Source: an uncultured Gemmata sp.
GTDB taxonomy: Bacteria; Planctomycetota; Planctomycetia; Gemmatales; Gemmataceae
DNA length: 64,000 bases
Reading direction: 5' to 3'
NCBI GenBank assembly: GCA_937924775.1
Contig: CALDUT010000008.1
Coordinates: 124,001 to 188,000, forward strand
Shown: positions 36,633 to 46,400 of the stretch, piece after piece
Layout of the letters: each line of letters opens with the position of its first letter
Position numbering within the stretch: the stretch's first letter is position 1
The notes under the pieces: generated by a model
What the model was told of the DNA's origin: nothing
Databases searched by the model: none
The model's input: only the letters and a program-made list of their open reading frames with translations
Program-made: the position numbers and the translations under genes

Positions 36633-37477
36633 GGGGTCTCCCCGGCCAGCGGTACGGTGTATGTGGGCGGTGGTGCGACGCGGAGCAAGCCGGACGCGGC
36701 GGAATCACGACGCGGCTCGTCGAGTTCTCCAACGAATTCGCGAAATTTCCGCATCCCGGCCAGCTCCACCGGGCCCAAGTTATAGCGGATCACGTTGGTG
36801 AAGTAACGGCGGCAATAACCGGCGTCCAGCTTCAGGCGCTCGGCTTCGCGCTGTGCGATTGCGCCGGTGTGAGCCAGACCATATTCTTTGGCCTTGCGGA
36901 AGGCCGCTTCCGCTTCGCCCAGATGCACCCCGGCCCGCACGGCCCAGACCGCGAAGACCATAGGCAACCCGGTCCAATTGGTCCATTCTTCGCCTAGATC
37001 GTAAGCGTAGCGGTAACCCGGCAAGCAGGCCCGCATGGCCCGATCGCCAATGAGCAGCACCGCGTCGGTATCAAGAGCCTCCGCTGGGGCTTCGATCGGC
37101 AGGGGGCAAACCTCCGGCTTGACCCCGTAGCGTTTCCGCAGAAGAATCTGCGTCAGTGCGGCGCTGGTGCGGGACCCTTCATCGAGGGCCACAGTCCGAA
37201 TCGCCTCCCACGGGACTTTGCTAAACAGGGTGACGCTCAAGACCGGCCCCCGCGAGCCGATCGCAATATTCGGGATGAAACTGTAGTTGTCGCCTCGGAA
37301 GAACTCGACGACCGGGATTAGCCCGACATCGAGTTGGCCCGCGGCCAGTTGATCGGCCAGCCGGCTGGGTAAATCCAGCGTCAGTTCGATATTCGGCGCG
37401 AAGTCGGTCAGCCGCTCAATGAGCGGTTTGGTATTGAGATAGTTCACGGCTCCGACACGCAGCTTCGACGCAATCAT
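36629..37477 (-). CDS. mqnA: Chorismate dehydratase
   Basis: 282 residues. First step of the futalosine menaquinone pathway: converts chorismate to 3-enolpyruvoylbenzoate. It has a periplasmic-binding-protein-like fold: LRVGAVNYLNTKPLIERL at the start, DVGLIPVVEFFRGDNYSFIP, TVALDEGSRTSAALTQILLR, AVLLIGDRAMR and EWTNWTGLPMVFAVWAVRAG. The start ATG at 37477 fits the family N-terminus. Its 3' end overlaps mqnC. With aroF and trpG elsewhere in the window, chorismate supply and use are both represented, but they are not one operon. Confidence 0.94.
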   Translation of the reverse strand: MIASKLRVGAVNYLNTKPLIERLTDFAPNIELTLDLPSRLADQLAAGQLDVGLIPVVEFFRGDNYSFIPNIAIGSRGPVLSVTLFSKVPWEAIRTVALDEGSRTSAALTQILLRKRYGVKPEVCPLPIEAPAEALDTDAVLLIGDRAMRACLPGYRYAYDLGEEWTNWTGLPMVFAVWAVRAGVHLGEAEAAFRKAKEYGLAHTGAIAQREAERLKLDAGYCRRYFTNVIRYNLGPVELAGMRKFREFVGELDEPRRDSAASGLLRVAPPPTYTVPLAGETP

Positions 37478-37595
37478 GATGGCCTCACGACCGTTTTCGG
37501 TGATTGCCAGCCGTCGTTATAAGAACCGCGAGCGATTCGGGAAACGTAACATTGTGAACGCACTCGGAGTATCCGCTCCGGTCATCCGGGGGCCG

Positions 37596-38786
37596 TCATT
37601 TCAGGACGCCCAACTGTCGCCCCACTTCGGTGAACGCCGTGATAGCCTGGTCGATCTGTTCGGGAGTGTGCGCCGCCGAAACTTGAATGCGAATGCGTGC
37701 CTGACCATGCGGTACCACCGGGTAGCTGAAACCGATGACATAAATACCGCGTTGCAGCAATTCATCAGCCATGCGCGTGGCGATCGCGGCATCGCCAAGC
37801 ATGACGGGGAGAATCGGGGTCGGTCCGGGTTTCACGGTGAAACCCGCGGCTTCCAACCCGTGACGCAGCCGCGCGGTATTGGCCTTGAGTTTCGCACGCA
37901 GTTCGTGGGCTCCGCCCGCCAGTTCGAAGGCTTTCATCCCAGCGGCCACCAGGGCTGGCGGCACGCTGTTGGAAAAGAGATATGGCCGCGACCGGTTGCG
38001 TAGCCAATCGACAATTTCGTGACTACTGGCCGTAAAACCGCCGCTGGCTCCGCCGAGGGTTTTGCCCAGGGTCCCGGTGATAATGTCGATGCGGTCGAGA
38101 ACCCCCAGTTCCTCGGCCGCACCGCGACCGGTAGCCCCGAGGTGCCCGGTGCCGTGGCAATCGTCGATGCCCACCGCGGCGTCGAATTCATCGGCCAATT
38201 CACAGATGTCAGGCAGACGGGCCAAGTCCCCATCCATGCTGAAGACACTATCGGTGAAAATAATCTTAAAACGACAATTTTTGGCTTCAACTAACTTGGA
38301 CTTCAGGTCGCTCATGTCGTTATGCTGATACCGGTAGCGCTGGGCTTTGCACAGCCGTACACCGTCGATGATTGACGCGTGATTGAGTTCGTCGGAGAAA
38401 ATCGCGTCATGTTCGGTTAGAAAGGGTTCGAACAGACCGCCGTTGGCATCAAAACAGGAGATGTACAAAATGCTATCACCTTTGCCGAAAAACTGGGCAA
38501 TCTGTTGCTCGCAGCGTTTGTGGATGTCTTGCGTGCCGCAGATGAAGCGGACGCTGGATAGCCCATAGCCCCAGGTTTGGAGGCCTTCCATCGCGGCGTT
38601 GACGATGTCGGGATGATTGGCCAGGCCCAGGTAGTTGTTGGCACAGAAGTTGATCACCGGCTGGCCATTGACCGTGATGTCGGTGCGCTGCGGTGAGGTG
38701 ATCCGCCGTTCAGCTTTATAAAGCCCGCGGGTCTTCAGTTCATCCAATTGGCTGCGGAGATAGGCATTGATCGCGGTGGCCGGCAT
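37596..38786 (-). CDS. kbl: Glycine C-acetyltransferase (2-amino-3-ketobutyrate CoA ligase)
   Basis: 396 residues, PLP-dependent alpha-oxoamine synthase. It cleaves 2-amino-3-ketobutyrate with CoA to glycine and acetyl-CoA in threonine degradation. Motifs: INFCANNYLGLANHPDIV, SSVRFICGTQDIHKRCEQQI, IFTDSVFSMDGDLARLPDIC, VGIDDCHGTGHLGATGRGAA and the PLP lysine in GTLGKTLGGASGGFTASS. The wording matches Kbl more closely than BioF or HemA. A tdh partner (threonine dehydrogenase) is not adjacent. The ATG at 38786 follows an AAGGAG-type site. Confidence 0.93.
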   Translation of the reverse strand: MPATAINAYLRSQLDELKTRGLYKAERRITSPQRTDITVNGQPVINFCANNYLGLANHPDIVNAAMEGLQTWGYGLSSVRFICGTQDIHKRCEQQIAQFFGKGDSILYISCFDANGGLFEPFLTEHDAIFSDELNHASIIDGVRLCKAQRYRYQHNDMSDLKSKLVEAKNCRFKIIFTDSVFSMDGDLARLPDICELADEFDAAVGIDDCHGTGHLGATGRGAAEELGVLDRIDIITGTLGKTLGGASGGFTASSHEIVDWLRNRSRPYLFSNSVPPALVAAGMKAFELAGGAHELRAKLKANTARLRHGLEAAGFTVKPGPTPILPVMLGDAAIATRMADELLQRGIYVIGFSYPVVPHGQARIRIQVSAAHTPEQIDQAITAFTEVGRQLGVLK

Positions 38787-38931
38787 GGGAAAACTCCTTG
38801 GGGCGAGAGGATTATCTTAGTTTTCCGCCGAACGCAGTCTGCGGTGTTCGTGTTGCACGGTTGGGGGATTGTCGCTTTACTAGTACGGTCCAGATGAAGT
38901 GGATTTGGTTCCTCCGCGAGGGAAGAAGACA

Positions 38932-40197
38932 ATGTCCCGGATGATAGTGGTGGGTCTGTTAATGGGCGGTTGGATCGTCACCATCGGCTGTGGCGGCCGC
39001 GGTTCGGACGCCCAACCCGCCCCCAACCCAGTTGTACCGACCAGCCAACTGACCGCCGAACAACCGCCCTCAGGCCCTCTCACGCCCCCCCCGCCGGTGA
39101 AAATCCCCGCGGAAATGGACCCCGACAAGCACGTTATCCCGAACGAAGCGGTTCGCGGTCAGATTGCGGGCGTCGAGGTTCGCCCCCAAGTGGAACTCGA
39201 AGGTGACGAATTGCGGTTCGAAGTATTCCCCCACGCCACGCCAATACCCGACCGGGCCATTCGCATCCGGTTGGCCCCGATGCGGCTACCCAACGAACCG
39301 CTGCCGGCCCTCACCCCCCGGAGTTGGAAGATTCGCCCGGATACCGAACGCGGGGCGAACGTCCCACAGGTCTTTCGTGAAGTCGCGGGGCAAGATACTC
39401 ACTTCTACCCCGAAGGCTACGCTCTGACGCTGGAACTGGGAACCCGCATCGATGGGAAGGTGGCTGGCAAGATTTACTTGTGCTTGATGGATGGGGAACA
39501 AACCGTCCTCGCCGGAACATTCACCGCGGTGTGCGTTCGTGCGCCCACAGAAAAGCCGGGTCCGGAAGAAGCGCCCTACATCGGGGGGGAGATCATCGTT
39601 GCGGGAGCCAAGCCATCCACCGAAGTTCGTGTCAGTTATGTGGCGATTACGAACGAAGGCATGTTTTTCAAAGAACTGCAAGACCTCTACGACACCCCCG
39701 GTTCCCTGCGGCTGACTCGCGACAACAACGACAAACCCCAGGCCAGTGCGGTCATCTCGGGCGATGGCTCCACCCGAGCATTCCGTTACGAGCATGTGAA
39801 GCTGATTCCTGGCCGCTATCTGATTGCCGCCAGCGTGGTGGGCGGACCGGTGGTCAGCAAATGGGTGGACGTGGCCCCTGGCAGTACACTGACGGAGAAC
39901 TTCACCCTCGACCCCGCACACAGTGGCGGTGTCGAAGTGACCGTTCCCGCCAACACCAGCGGGAAATTGCTCCTGACACCCGCCGCGGATGCCCAGAAAG
40001 GTCCGCTCGATGAGCATCAATTGCTGGCTATCATGATGCACCTGTACAAAACCCAGCCGGAAATTGTGGGCGGTAAGGCCTTGGTGAAAAATCTGGCCCC
40101 CGGGAAATATGAGGTCCGGGTGGGGGAACTCCGCGGTGTGGTGGAAGTCAGTGCGGGCAAAACAGCGGAGGTGACCTTGACCGTTCCTCAGCCGTAG
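38932..40197 (+). CDS. Secreted or lipid-anchored protein of unknown function
   Basis: 421 residues. Signal peptide MSRMIVVGLLMGGWIVTIGC with a lipobox-like cysteine, then a Pro-rich segment (PPSGPLTPPPPVKIPAEMDP). The body is beta-rich with repeated strands (LTLELGTRIDGKVAGKIYLC, GGEIIVAGAKPSTEVRVSYV) and a carboxypeptidase-regulatory-like end (KALVKNLAPGKYEVRVGELR, GVVEVSAGKTAEVTLTV). The ATG at 38932 follows GAGGGAAG; a GTG at 38899 is in frame upstream. It converges with the ABC-transporter end of the synthase operon and so is not part of it. Confidence 0.72.
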   Translation: MSRMIVVGLLMGGWIVTIGCGGRGSDAQPAPNPVVPTSQLTAEQPPSGPLTPPPPVKIPAEMDPDKHVIPNEAVRGQIAGVEVRPQVELEGDELRFEVFPHATPIPDRAIRIRLAPMRLPNEPLPALTPRSWKIRPDTERGANVPQVFREVAGQDTHFYPEGYALTLELGTRIDGKVAGKIYLCLMDGEQTVLAGTFTAVCVRAPTEKPGPEEAPYIGGEIIVAGAKPSTEVRVSYVAITNEGMFFKELQDLYDTPGSLRLTRDNNDKPQASAVISGDGSTRAFRYEHVKLIPGRYLIAASVVGGPVVSKWVDVAPGSTLTENFTLDPAHSGGVEVTVPANTSGKLLLTPAADAQKGPLDEHQLLAIMMHLYKTQPEIVGGKALVKNLAPGKYEVRVGELRGVVEVSAGKTAEVTLTVPQP

Positions 40198-40231
40198 CCC
40201 CACGTTAGGCCGGCTAGCGGAACGGCGGTCG

Positions 40232-41011
40232 TCAACTCGTCGCCGCGGAGTCGGACGTGGGGATGATGTCGGCCCCAGAGTCGGCCACCACGCGGCCATC
40301 GCGCATTTTGACGACGCGATCGGCCCGTTCCGCCACTTCGTCGCTGTGCGTCACCACGATCAGGGCGAGGTTGCGGTCTTTTTGCAATGCGGTGAACAGA
40401 TCAAGGACTTTGTCCGCGTTTTCAGAGTCGAGATTACCGGTCGGTTCGTCGGCCAACAGCAGGACGGGATCGTTGGCCAACGCCCGGGCAATGGCCACCC
40501 GTTGCCGTTCGCCAACGGAAAGTTTCATGGGGCGATGATGGGCCCGTTGGCTCATGCCGACAAGGGCCAGGAGATCATCGGCTTTCTTGGCCCGTTCGCG
40601 AGCTGATAACCGTGGTCCTTCAAACATCGGCACCTGCACGTTCTCACGAGCGGTGAGTGTGGGAATGAGAAAGAAGGACTGAAAGACGAAACCAATTTGC
40701 CGGGCGCGGAAGTTATCGAGATCGCGACGAGTGGTGAGCGGTTGGCCGCGGAAGTAAATTTCCCCATTGTCGGGCACATCGAGAACGCCGAGCATGTTCA
40801 ACAACGTCGATTTGCCGCACCCCGATGGCCCGGTGATGGCCACATACTCGCCTTGATGAACGCCCAGAGATACCCCGTTGAGGGCCCGCACTTCACCATC
40901 CGGGTAGGTTTTGTAAAGACGATCAGCATACAGCAGGTAATCACCACACTCGCCCCGCCGACCGGCAGGGATGCCATTGCGGTGCCCGAGGTAGTTCCGG
41001 TTATCAGTCAT
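40232..41011 (-). CDS. ABC transporter ATP-binding protein, MacB/LolD type
   Basis: 259 residues, last gene of the synthase operon. It has Walker A GPSGCGKST, the Q-loop in VFQSFFLIPTL, a signature KLSVGERQRVAIARAL (LSVGE in place of LSGGE) and Walker B LLLADEPTGNLDSENADKVL. The phrase GYVFQ/FVFQ with NLD puts it in the LolD/MacB/FtsE group, which works with FtsX-type permeases in lipoprotein release, macrolide or peptide export. The start ATG at 41011 overlaps the permease stop by 8 bases, so the pair is translationally coupled. Confidence 0.92.
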   Translation of the reverse strand: MTDNRNYLGHRNGIPAGRRGECGDYLLYADRLYKTYPDGEVRALNGVSLGVHQGEYVAITGPSGCGKSTLLNMLGVLDVPDNGEIYFRGQPLTTRRDLDNFRARQIGFVFQSFFLIPTLTARENVQVPMFEGPRLSARERAKKADDLLALVGMSQRAHHRPMKLSVGERQRVAIARALANDPVLLLADEPTGNLDSENADKVLDLFTALQKDRNLALIVVTHSDEVAERADRVVKMRDGRVVADSGADIIPTSDSAATS

Positions 41012-42203
41012 GGCGGATAGCCTCCGTGGGCAACAGCCGGGCCGCCCGATACGCGGGATACGCTCCCCCCACAACGCCCACCATCACCGTGAGAGCGAAT
41101 CCCCGCGCCATCACCCACGGTGATAAATCCGGTTCGATAAAACCATTGACTTTAGGCATCTTGGTCAGCGTTTGCATGCCCAGAAAAGCAATGACGGTGC
41201 CGACCAAGGCCGCGGCCGCGGCCAAACACGCTGCCTCTCCCAAAATCATGCGGACCACCCGCCGCCGCGGCCAACCCACCGCGCGGAGAATACCGATCTC
41301 TTGCGTGCGTTCTAACACCGACATCGTCATGGTATTCAACAAACTGATGACACTGACCACCAAAGCAATCACCGACACCAACCAACTGACGGCCCGGATC
41401 AGCTCCAGTTGCGACACCGATTGCACATACTTATCAGGCGTGTCGGCCACCACGACCACATACGGGTCGTCCGGGTCGCGGAGAGCCTCGATTTTTCGCT
41501 TCACCGTTTCCACTTCCGCCTGCGAATCAGGAGCCGATTTCCGTACCCGCACCGAGAAACCGGTCACTTTACCTCGTTTGGAATGCAACTCCTGACCATC
41601 CTCAAACGGGACGATCGCCCCACCATCTTCAAAAATCACTGGGCTTTTGAAAATACCGACAATCTCATAGGGGTTTTTCGGATCCCCAACAAACGTGAGC
41701 GTGTCGCCGACGCGGTGACCAATAGGGCCGATTTTCGAGAGCTCTTTGAGGTTATTGGCTAAGGTGCTGCCGATCATCACCTTGCGGCGATCGCCCGGGA
41801 GCAGCCGCCGGCCTTCGAGAATTTGCAAATCTTCGTAGCCGAAATTATCCGGCTTCCAGCCTTGGACCAACAGAATTCCCAGGTCGACCAACACCCCATC
41901 GCGTTCGATATTGGCATTGCCGACAATCCCTTCCGACACCCGCTCCACCTCTGGCATTTTCGCGGTTTCCCGAACAAAGTATTCGGAAAACTCGCTATCC
42001 CAGCCCATCGGTTTGCCTTTTTGCATCACCACCAAATCGACGCGGCGGGAATCGAACGCTGCTTCCACGGAGCGTTCCACGTTGTAACTGACGGCTAAAA
42101 GGGCGATCATGCTGCCCACGGCGACCGCCAAGCCCAAAACCGTCAGGACGGTACGAATCGGCCGCCGGGCAAGATTCTTTAGGATGAATGAGACGAAATA
42201 CAT
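41004..42203 (-). CDS. ABC transporter permease, FtsX/MacB family
   Basis: 399 residues. The first membrane segment follows NLARRPIRTVLTVLGLAVAV, the classic start of MacB-type permeases. A large periplasmic MacB-PCD domain (about residues 40-270) follows, with VQGWKPDNFGYEDLQILEGR and GDTLTFVGDPKNPYEIVGIF. Three C-terminal membrane segments (ELIRAVSWLVSVIALVVSVI, GEAACLAAAAALVGTVIAF, FALTVMVGVVGGAYPAYRA) complete the four-helix FtsX topology. Paired with the ATPase downstream by an 8-base overlap. It lies 13 bases after the alpha/beta hydrolase gene, so by context it may export or relocate the synthase product; this is an inference. Confidence 0.92.
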   Translation of the reverse strand: MYFVSFILKNLARRPIRTVLTVLGLAVAVGSMIALLAVSYNVERSVEAAFDSRRVDLVVMQKGKPMGWDSEFSEYFVRETAKMPEVERVSEGIVGNANIERDGVLVDLGILLVQGWKPDNFGYEDLQILEGRRLLPGDRRKVMIGSTLANNLKELSKIGPIGHRVGDTLTFVGDPKNPYEIVGIFKSPVIFEDGGAIVPFEDGQELHSKRGKVTGFSVRVRKSAPDSQAEVETVKRKIEALRDPDDPYVVVVADTPDKYVQSVSQLELIRAVSWLVSVIALVVSVISLLNTMTMSVLERTQEIGILRAVGWPRRRVVRMILGEAACLAAAAALVGTVIAFLGMQTLTKMPKVNGFIEPDLSPWVMARGFALTVMVGVVGGAYPAYRAARLLPTEAIRHD

Positions 42204-42216
42204 ACGCGGTGACGTT

Positions 42217-43089
42217 CTATGCGGATCCGGCGATTCCGTGCGACTGGCCGGGCGTCCCGGTCAGGCGATTCAGATGCCGCAGTACTGCCGCCGTGAAGGC
42301 AGCGGTATTGTCAAGCATCGCCAAGTGCTTGGCCGCGGGGATAATTTCCGCAACACAGCATGGAAGATATTGTTGTAGCCAATTCGCCGTCGCCAGGAAG
42401 GGGGAGAATTCGTCATAGAGGGCAACCACTGGGTGTTGAATGCTCCGGAGAACGTCGGCGGTCAGCCCAGCTTCCGCCAGGACATCGTCGCCACAGCTGG
42501 TGGAGGCCAACAGCGGCAATTGCCGCAGCCAACCGCGGCCAAAAGCTCCATAAATCTCTTCGAGTTGCTGGAATTTCTCAGGAGACATCGCCGCGGTTTC
42601 CCGGAACAGCCGCCCGAAATCCACCGTTTCCCCCAACTCCACGCCGACGCGGGCAAAGGTTTGCCGCACCTCCTGCCAGAGCCCCATTTTCCCAAAATTC
42701 GGCTCGATGTGTTTCAAGCCGGGAAAAAACGAATCGGACAGCACCACCCCCGCCACGCACTCCGGGGCCAGCGCCGCCGCATGCATGCTCACCACCCCAC
42801 CGAAACTGTGCCCAACCAGGTACGCCGGCTTCAGCCCCAACGCCCGGTGCAATTGCCGGAAATCCTCGGCCATCACCGCCGAAGTGTAGCCCCGGGCCGG
42901 GCGGGCACTCATACCATGACCGCGTAAATCGTAGGCCGTCACACGATAGTGGGACGCCAAGGCATCCATCAGTCCAGAAAAGACCCACACGGCCAGATTG
43001 CTCGTTACCGCGTGGACGAGGACCACATCCGGTCCTGCGCCGGCTTGTTGGTAGTACAGACGCGTGGAACCGACTTCGACTTCCGGCAT
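42217..43089 (-). CDS. Alpha/beta hydrolase in the synthase operon
   Basis: 290 residues. Hydrolase fold with the oxyanion-side VVLVHAVTSNLAVW, DLRGHGMSARPARGYT, the nucleophile elbow GHSFGG (Ser95), a putative acid in VVALYDEFSPFLA and the His in PAAKHLAMLDN. It follows the free ACP by 62 bases and precedes the permease by 13. In such a place a serine hydrolase is expected to release the acyl chain from an ACP or edit the synthase, but this is an inference; a degradative hydrolase is the alternative. The ATG at 43089 gives the family start; the longer open frame upstream overlaps the ACP gene and is rejected. Confidence 0.88.
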   Translation of the reverse strand: MPEVEVGSTRLYYQQAGAGPDVVLVHAVTSNLAVWVFSGLMDALASHYRVTAYDLRGHGMSARPARGYTSAVMAEDFRQLHRALGLKPAYLVGHSFGGVVSMHAAALAPECVAGVVLSDSFFPGLKHIEPNFGKMGLWQEVRQTFARVGVELGETVDFGRLFRETAAMSPEKFQQLEEIYGAFGRGWLRQLPLLASTSCGDDVLAEAGLTADVLRSIQHPVVALYDEFSPFLATANWLQQYLPCCVAEIIPAAKHLAMLDNTAAFTAAVLRHLNRLTGTPGQSHGIAGSA

Positions 43090-43151
43090 GAATCTCTCGG
43101 GATGAAACGTTGTCGCCCTGGAAGAAGCCCAAGACGGCGGGGACAAGTCCA

Positions 43152-43436
43152 TTACACCAGCTGCGGTGGGTTGTTCTGGAGAAACACCACCAATTCGCCC
43201 AAGGCGATGTCGGTAGCGCCGCGGTCCCGCAAGCCCTTCAAAAACGTTGCAAACGGTAAACGCCGGCCCCACCGCGCCTCCAACTTCTCCCCCAAAACCA
43301 CCAATTCGATCGACGAGAGGCCCAAATCCGCGAACAGAAGTGTCGAAATATCGACACTCTCCGGGAAGTCCCGGTCCGGGAATGTTTCCCGAACCACTTC
43401 CGCCAAAAGGGTCAGAACTTGGTCGCTGCCTAGCAT
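43152..43436 (-). CDS. Free-standing acyl carrier protein
   Basis: 94 residues, one ACP domain. The phosphopantetheine site is Ser in DLGLSSIELVVLGEKLEARW, which matches the DSL/DSI motif of carrier proteins. The rest is helical (VLTLLAEVVRETF, LGELVVFLQNN). Its ATG (43434-43436) overlaps the stop of the upstream AT-DH gene by 7 bases (ATGCTAG), so it is translationally coupled to the synthase. It may carry the starter or the finished chain between the synthase and the hydrolase. Confidence 0.9.
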   Translation of the reverse strand: MLGSDQVLTLLAEVVRETFPDRDFPESVDISTLLFADLGLSSIELVVLGEKLEARWGRRLPFATFLKGLRDRGATDIALGELVVFLQNNPPQLV

Positions 43437-46400
43437 ATCAGCTTCTCGGCGAGGGTGGTCGCGAGGATGACATCTTTATGGCGGGCCGTTTGCACGCGGT
43501 AGGGTTGACCGTGGAAAAGCACCACCGCAGCCCCGCTGGAGACTTCGAGCGTTTGCAACCGGCAGTCCTCGATCGAGCTGCGGAAGGCGTCGGCGAGAGC
43601 GGCACATGCGGCCGTTTCACGGGCTTGGCGTTCGGCTTCCGTGGTCGCGTTCTTGTCGAGCCATTCCATCGCGATACCGACCCGCTCAGCGAAGGCGGCA
43701 AAAGCCGCCACCTTGCCCTTGACCACCACAACGGCCACTGGGGGGAAGGCCTCCCGGATCGCCGGGTCCCGTGGCCAGCAGACCATTCGTCCGTCCACCC
43801 AATCGGATTCCATATCCGCGGGGAAGATGCCCCCGCCGTAGCGGGCATTCCACGCGGCCCTCACGGCGTCTTTCGCCACCAACCGCCGGAAAAACCAGTC
43901 CGCTTGCTCCGCATCGCTGCGCTGGCCCGTGGTGAAATCCGCGATTTCTCGCGGCGTCATGGTGACGCGTACCCCCGAAGCCCGCAGCACCGGTTGTTGT
44001 AAGTCCAACGGCGGGTCGAGGAAGTAGCAACGGGGCCAGGCCGGATGCCCTTCGCCCCCGGTCGATTCCGCGCCGGTCACCCGGGTACTGAGGAAATATT
44101 GATCTTTGGGGCCGAAGAAATTGACATCGCCAAAGGGGAGATAAAACCGCCAGTACGCGGCACTGGTCAAGCGCATCCACAGCCGCCCGGCGCTGTCGAA
44201 CACTTCGACACCATGCCGGACCTGCCGGGCATCTTCATGCTCATTGTGCCCGCGAACCATGAAACGCGTTCCCGGCGGCGGCGGCGGGCCATAAAATTCT
44301 AACAACTGTAAGCCAATGGGCAACAAAATGCGCCCGGTCCAATCCGGCTGTTCCAAATGCCACGCCCCGAGAATGTGCATCGCGGCATCGGTGAGAACCG
44401 GGTCGATGGCAATGCGGGGCTCGGGATTGGAGCGAAACCAGGTATTCCGCGGTTTCACTTCGAGAGTGCCCTCAATCCCCTCCCGGCCGGTGCGATCCAG
44501 GGAGGTGATCATCTGAAACAGCGGACCGTGGAACATGTTCCGCCGCAAATCCTCCACTGAGGACTTGCAACGGACTTCGTCGGTCAGATGAAAGGGTTTG
44601 AGCGGTGGTGGTTCGGGGTAGTGGTCGGCCAAGACAATGACGGCTTCCGAGGCCGGTTTCTTCGCCCCCTCGGGAAGGAAGGAATTGCCCAAATCTCGGA
44701 CATTGGCCGCCACTTCCGCGCGGCCCGTGGCGGGATCGAACGCCGTGAGTTGCGCCCGCACCTCCAATGTGGTCGGTTCTGCATCGAACGGCAACCACCG
44801 GTACAGCCGTACATGGCGAATGGCAATCACCACTTTCCCGGGCACCAGAAGCGACGCCGCTTCGCTCATCGCTTCCAGGCTGAAGGTCATGGGCAATACC
44901 GGCAGGCCGTTTTGCGTCGGATCGACACGGCTGACGCCCCGGCCGCCCAAGGTGTGATCATCGACGTAACGATCTTCCCGTTCATCCATCCGGCGGCGGA
45001 ACACGATCCTTTGCCCCGGCGTGTACTCCACAATCTCGCCCACCAAACAGTAATTGGCCGCCGGCAAGGGTTCCGGGGGCGACGCCAGGGAATCGGGCGA
45101 ATCCGGCACCAGTTCGCCGAGAGGGGGCTGTTCCCAGGCCGTTGCGCACCCCTGAAAGTATCCAGACCATGAACCGTTGGCCGACCCACGCAGGAAGGCC
45201 GTCACGACCTCCCGTTGGGTGTCCAAAAATTGTTCCATGAGGTCGAAATACCCGCCGACGATGGGCTGGGCAGCCAGGGCCCCGTCCGCGGGCCGCAGCA
45301 TCGATGGCGGTGGGGATGCTCTCTGCGATACACCCAGGCGATTCTGGTACAAATAACCCCAGTTCAGATCGACTCCGTGCGCAAAAAGCTGGGCCACCAG
45401 ATGATGAATTTGCGTCGGTCCGCTTTTGCGAAGGACATTGGCCGGGATCGCGGCAAACGGCCGGCCACGGAGAATGTCTTCCACAAAGGCCGACAGATTG
45501 CCCCGCGGGCCACACTCAACGAACAGCCGCACCCCGTCGGCATACATGGTTTCGATCAGGCGGGTGAACTCCACCGGCATGACCCAATGGTTGACGGCCA
45601 ATTCGCGAATGGCCTGCGGATCGGGAGGGAACTTCGTTCCGGTAGAGCAGCAGTACACCGGCGTATGCGGGACATAAAAGGGGATTTTGGCGAACAGTTC
45701 CCGAAATGCCCCCATATAGGGTTCAAATAGCGGTGTGTGATAGGGCCGGCGGAAGGGTAAGCGCTCGCAGAGAATGCCCCGCTCGGTCAGAGCCGCTTCA
45801 ACCGCGGCCACCCAGTGGGTCGGTCCGACCGCAACACACTGATGCGGGCAGTTATCCATGGCGACGATCACTTCGCCTCCCGCGACGGTCCGCGCCACAT
45901 CTTCAATCGTTGCTTTACTGGCCCCCACCGCCAGCAGCGTGACATCCGGGCCGCCGGCGTCGTTCTCCTGCCGCTGCATTATGTCCAGGATTTCCGGCAA
46001 GCTGAAGCCATGATCGTGGCCAGCATGCATGGCTCCGCTGGCCAGCAGCGCTCCCAGTTCGCCGGCACTGTGTCCGGCCATCGCGGCCGTGGGCACCTGC
46101 AAGCCCGCAAGAATGCGGAAAATCGCTAAATCCGCCAACAGGACGCCGAATATCGACGGACCCAGCCCGCGCAGTTGCTCTTCGGCCGCCGCTACCGCTT
46201 CGGGCCCCGCGTCCGGTGGCAGATGCAAGACCCGGCGGAGCGAAGCCTCCGGCGGCAAACCCGCATCTGCTGCCAACTGATCGCACCACGCGAAGGTTTC
46301 TTCCACATCGGGGAAGACCTGGCACAGATCCGCTAGCATGTTCAAATACTGGGCCCCTTCCCCGGGGAACAGTAAGGCCACGGTTCCTTGGTTCCCCAAC

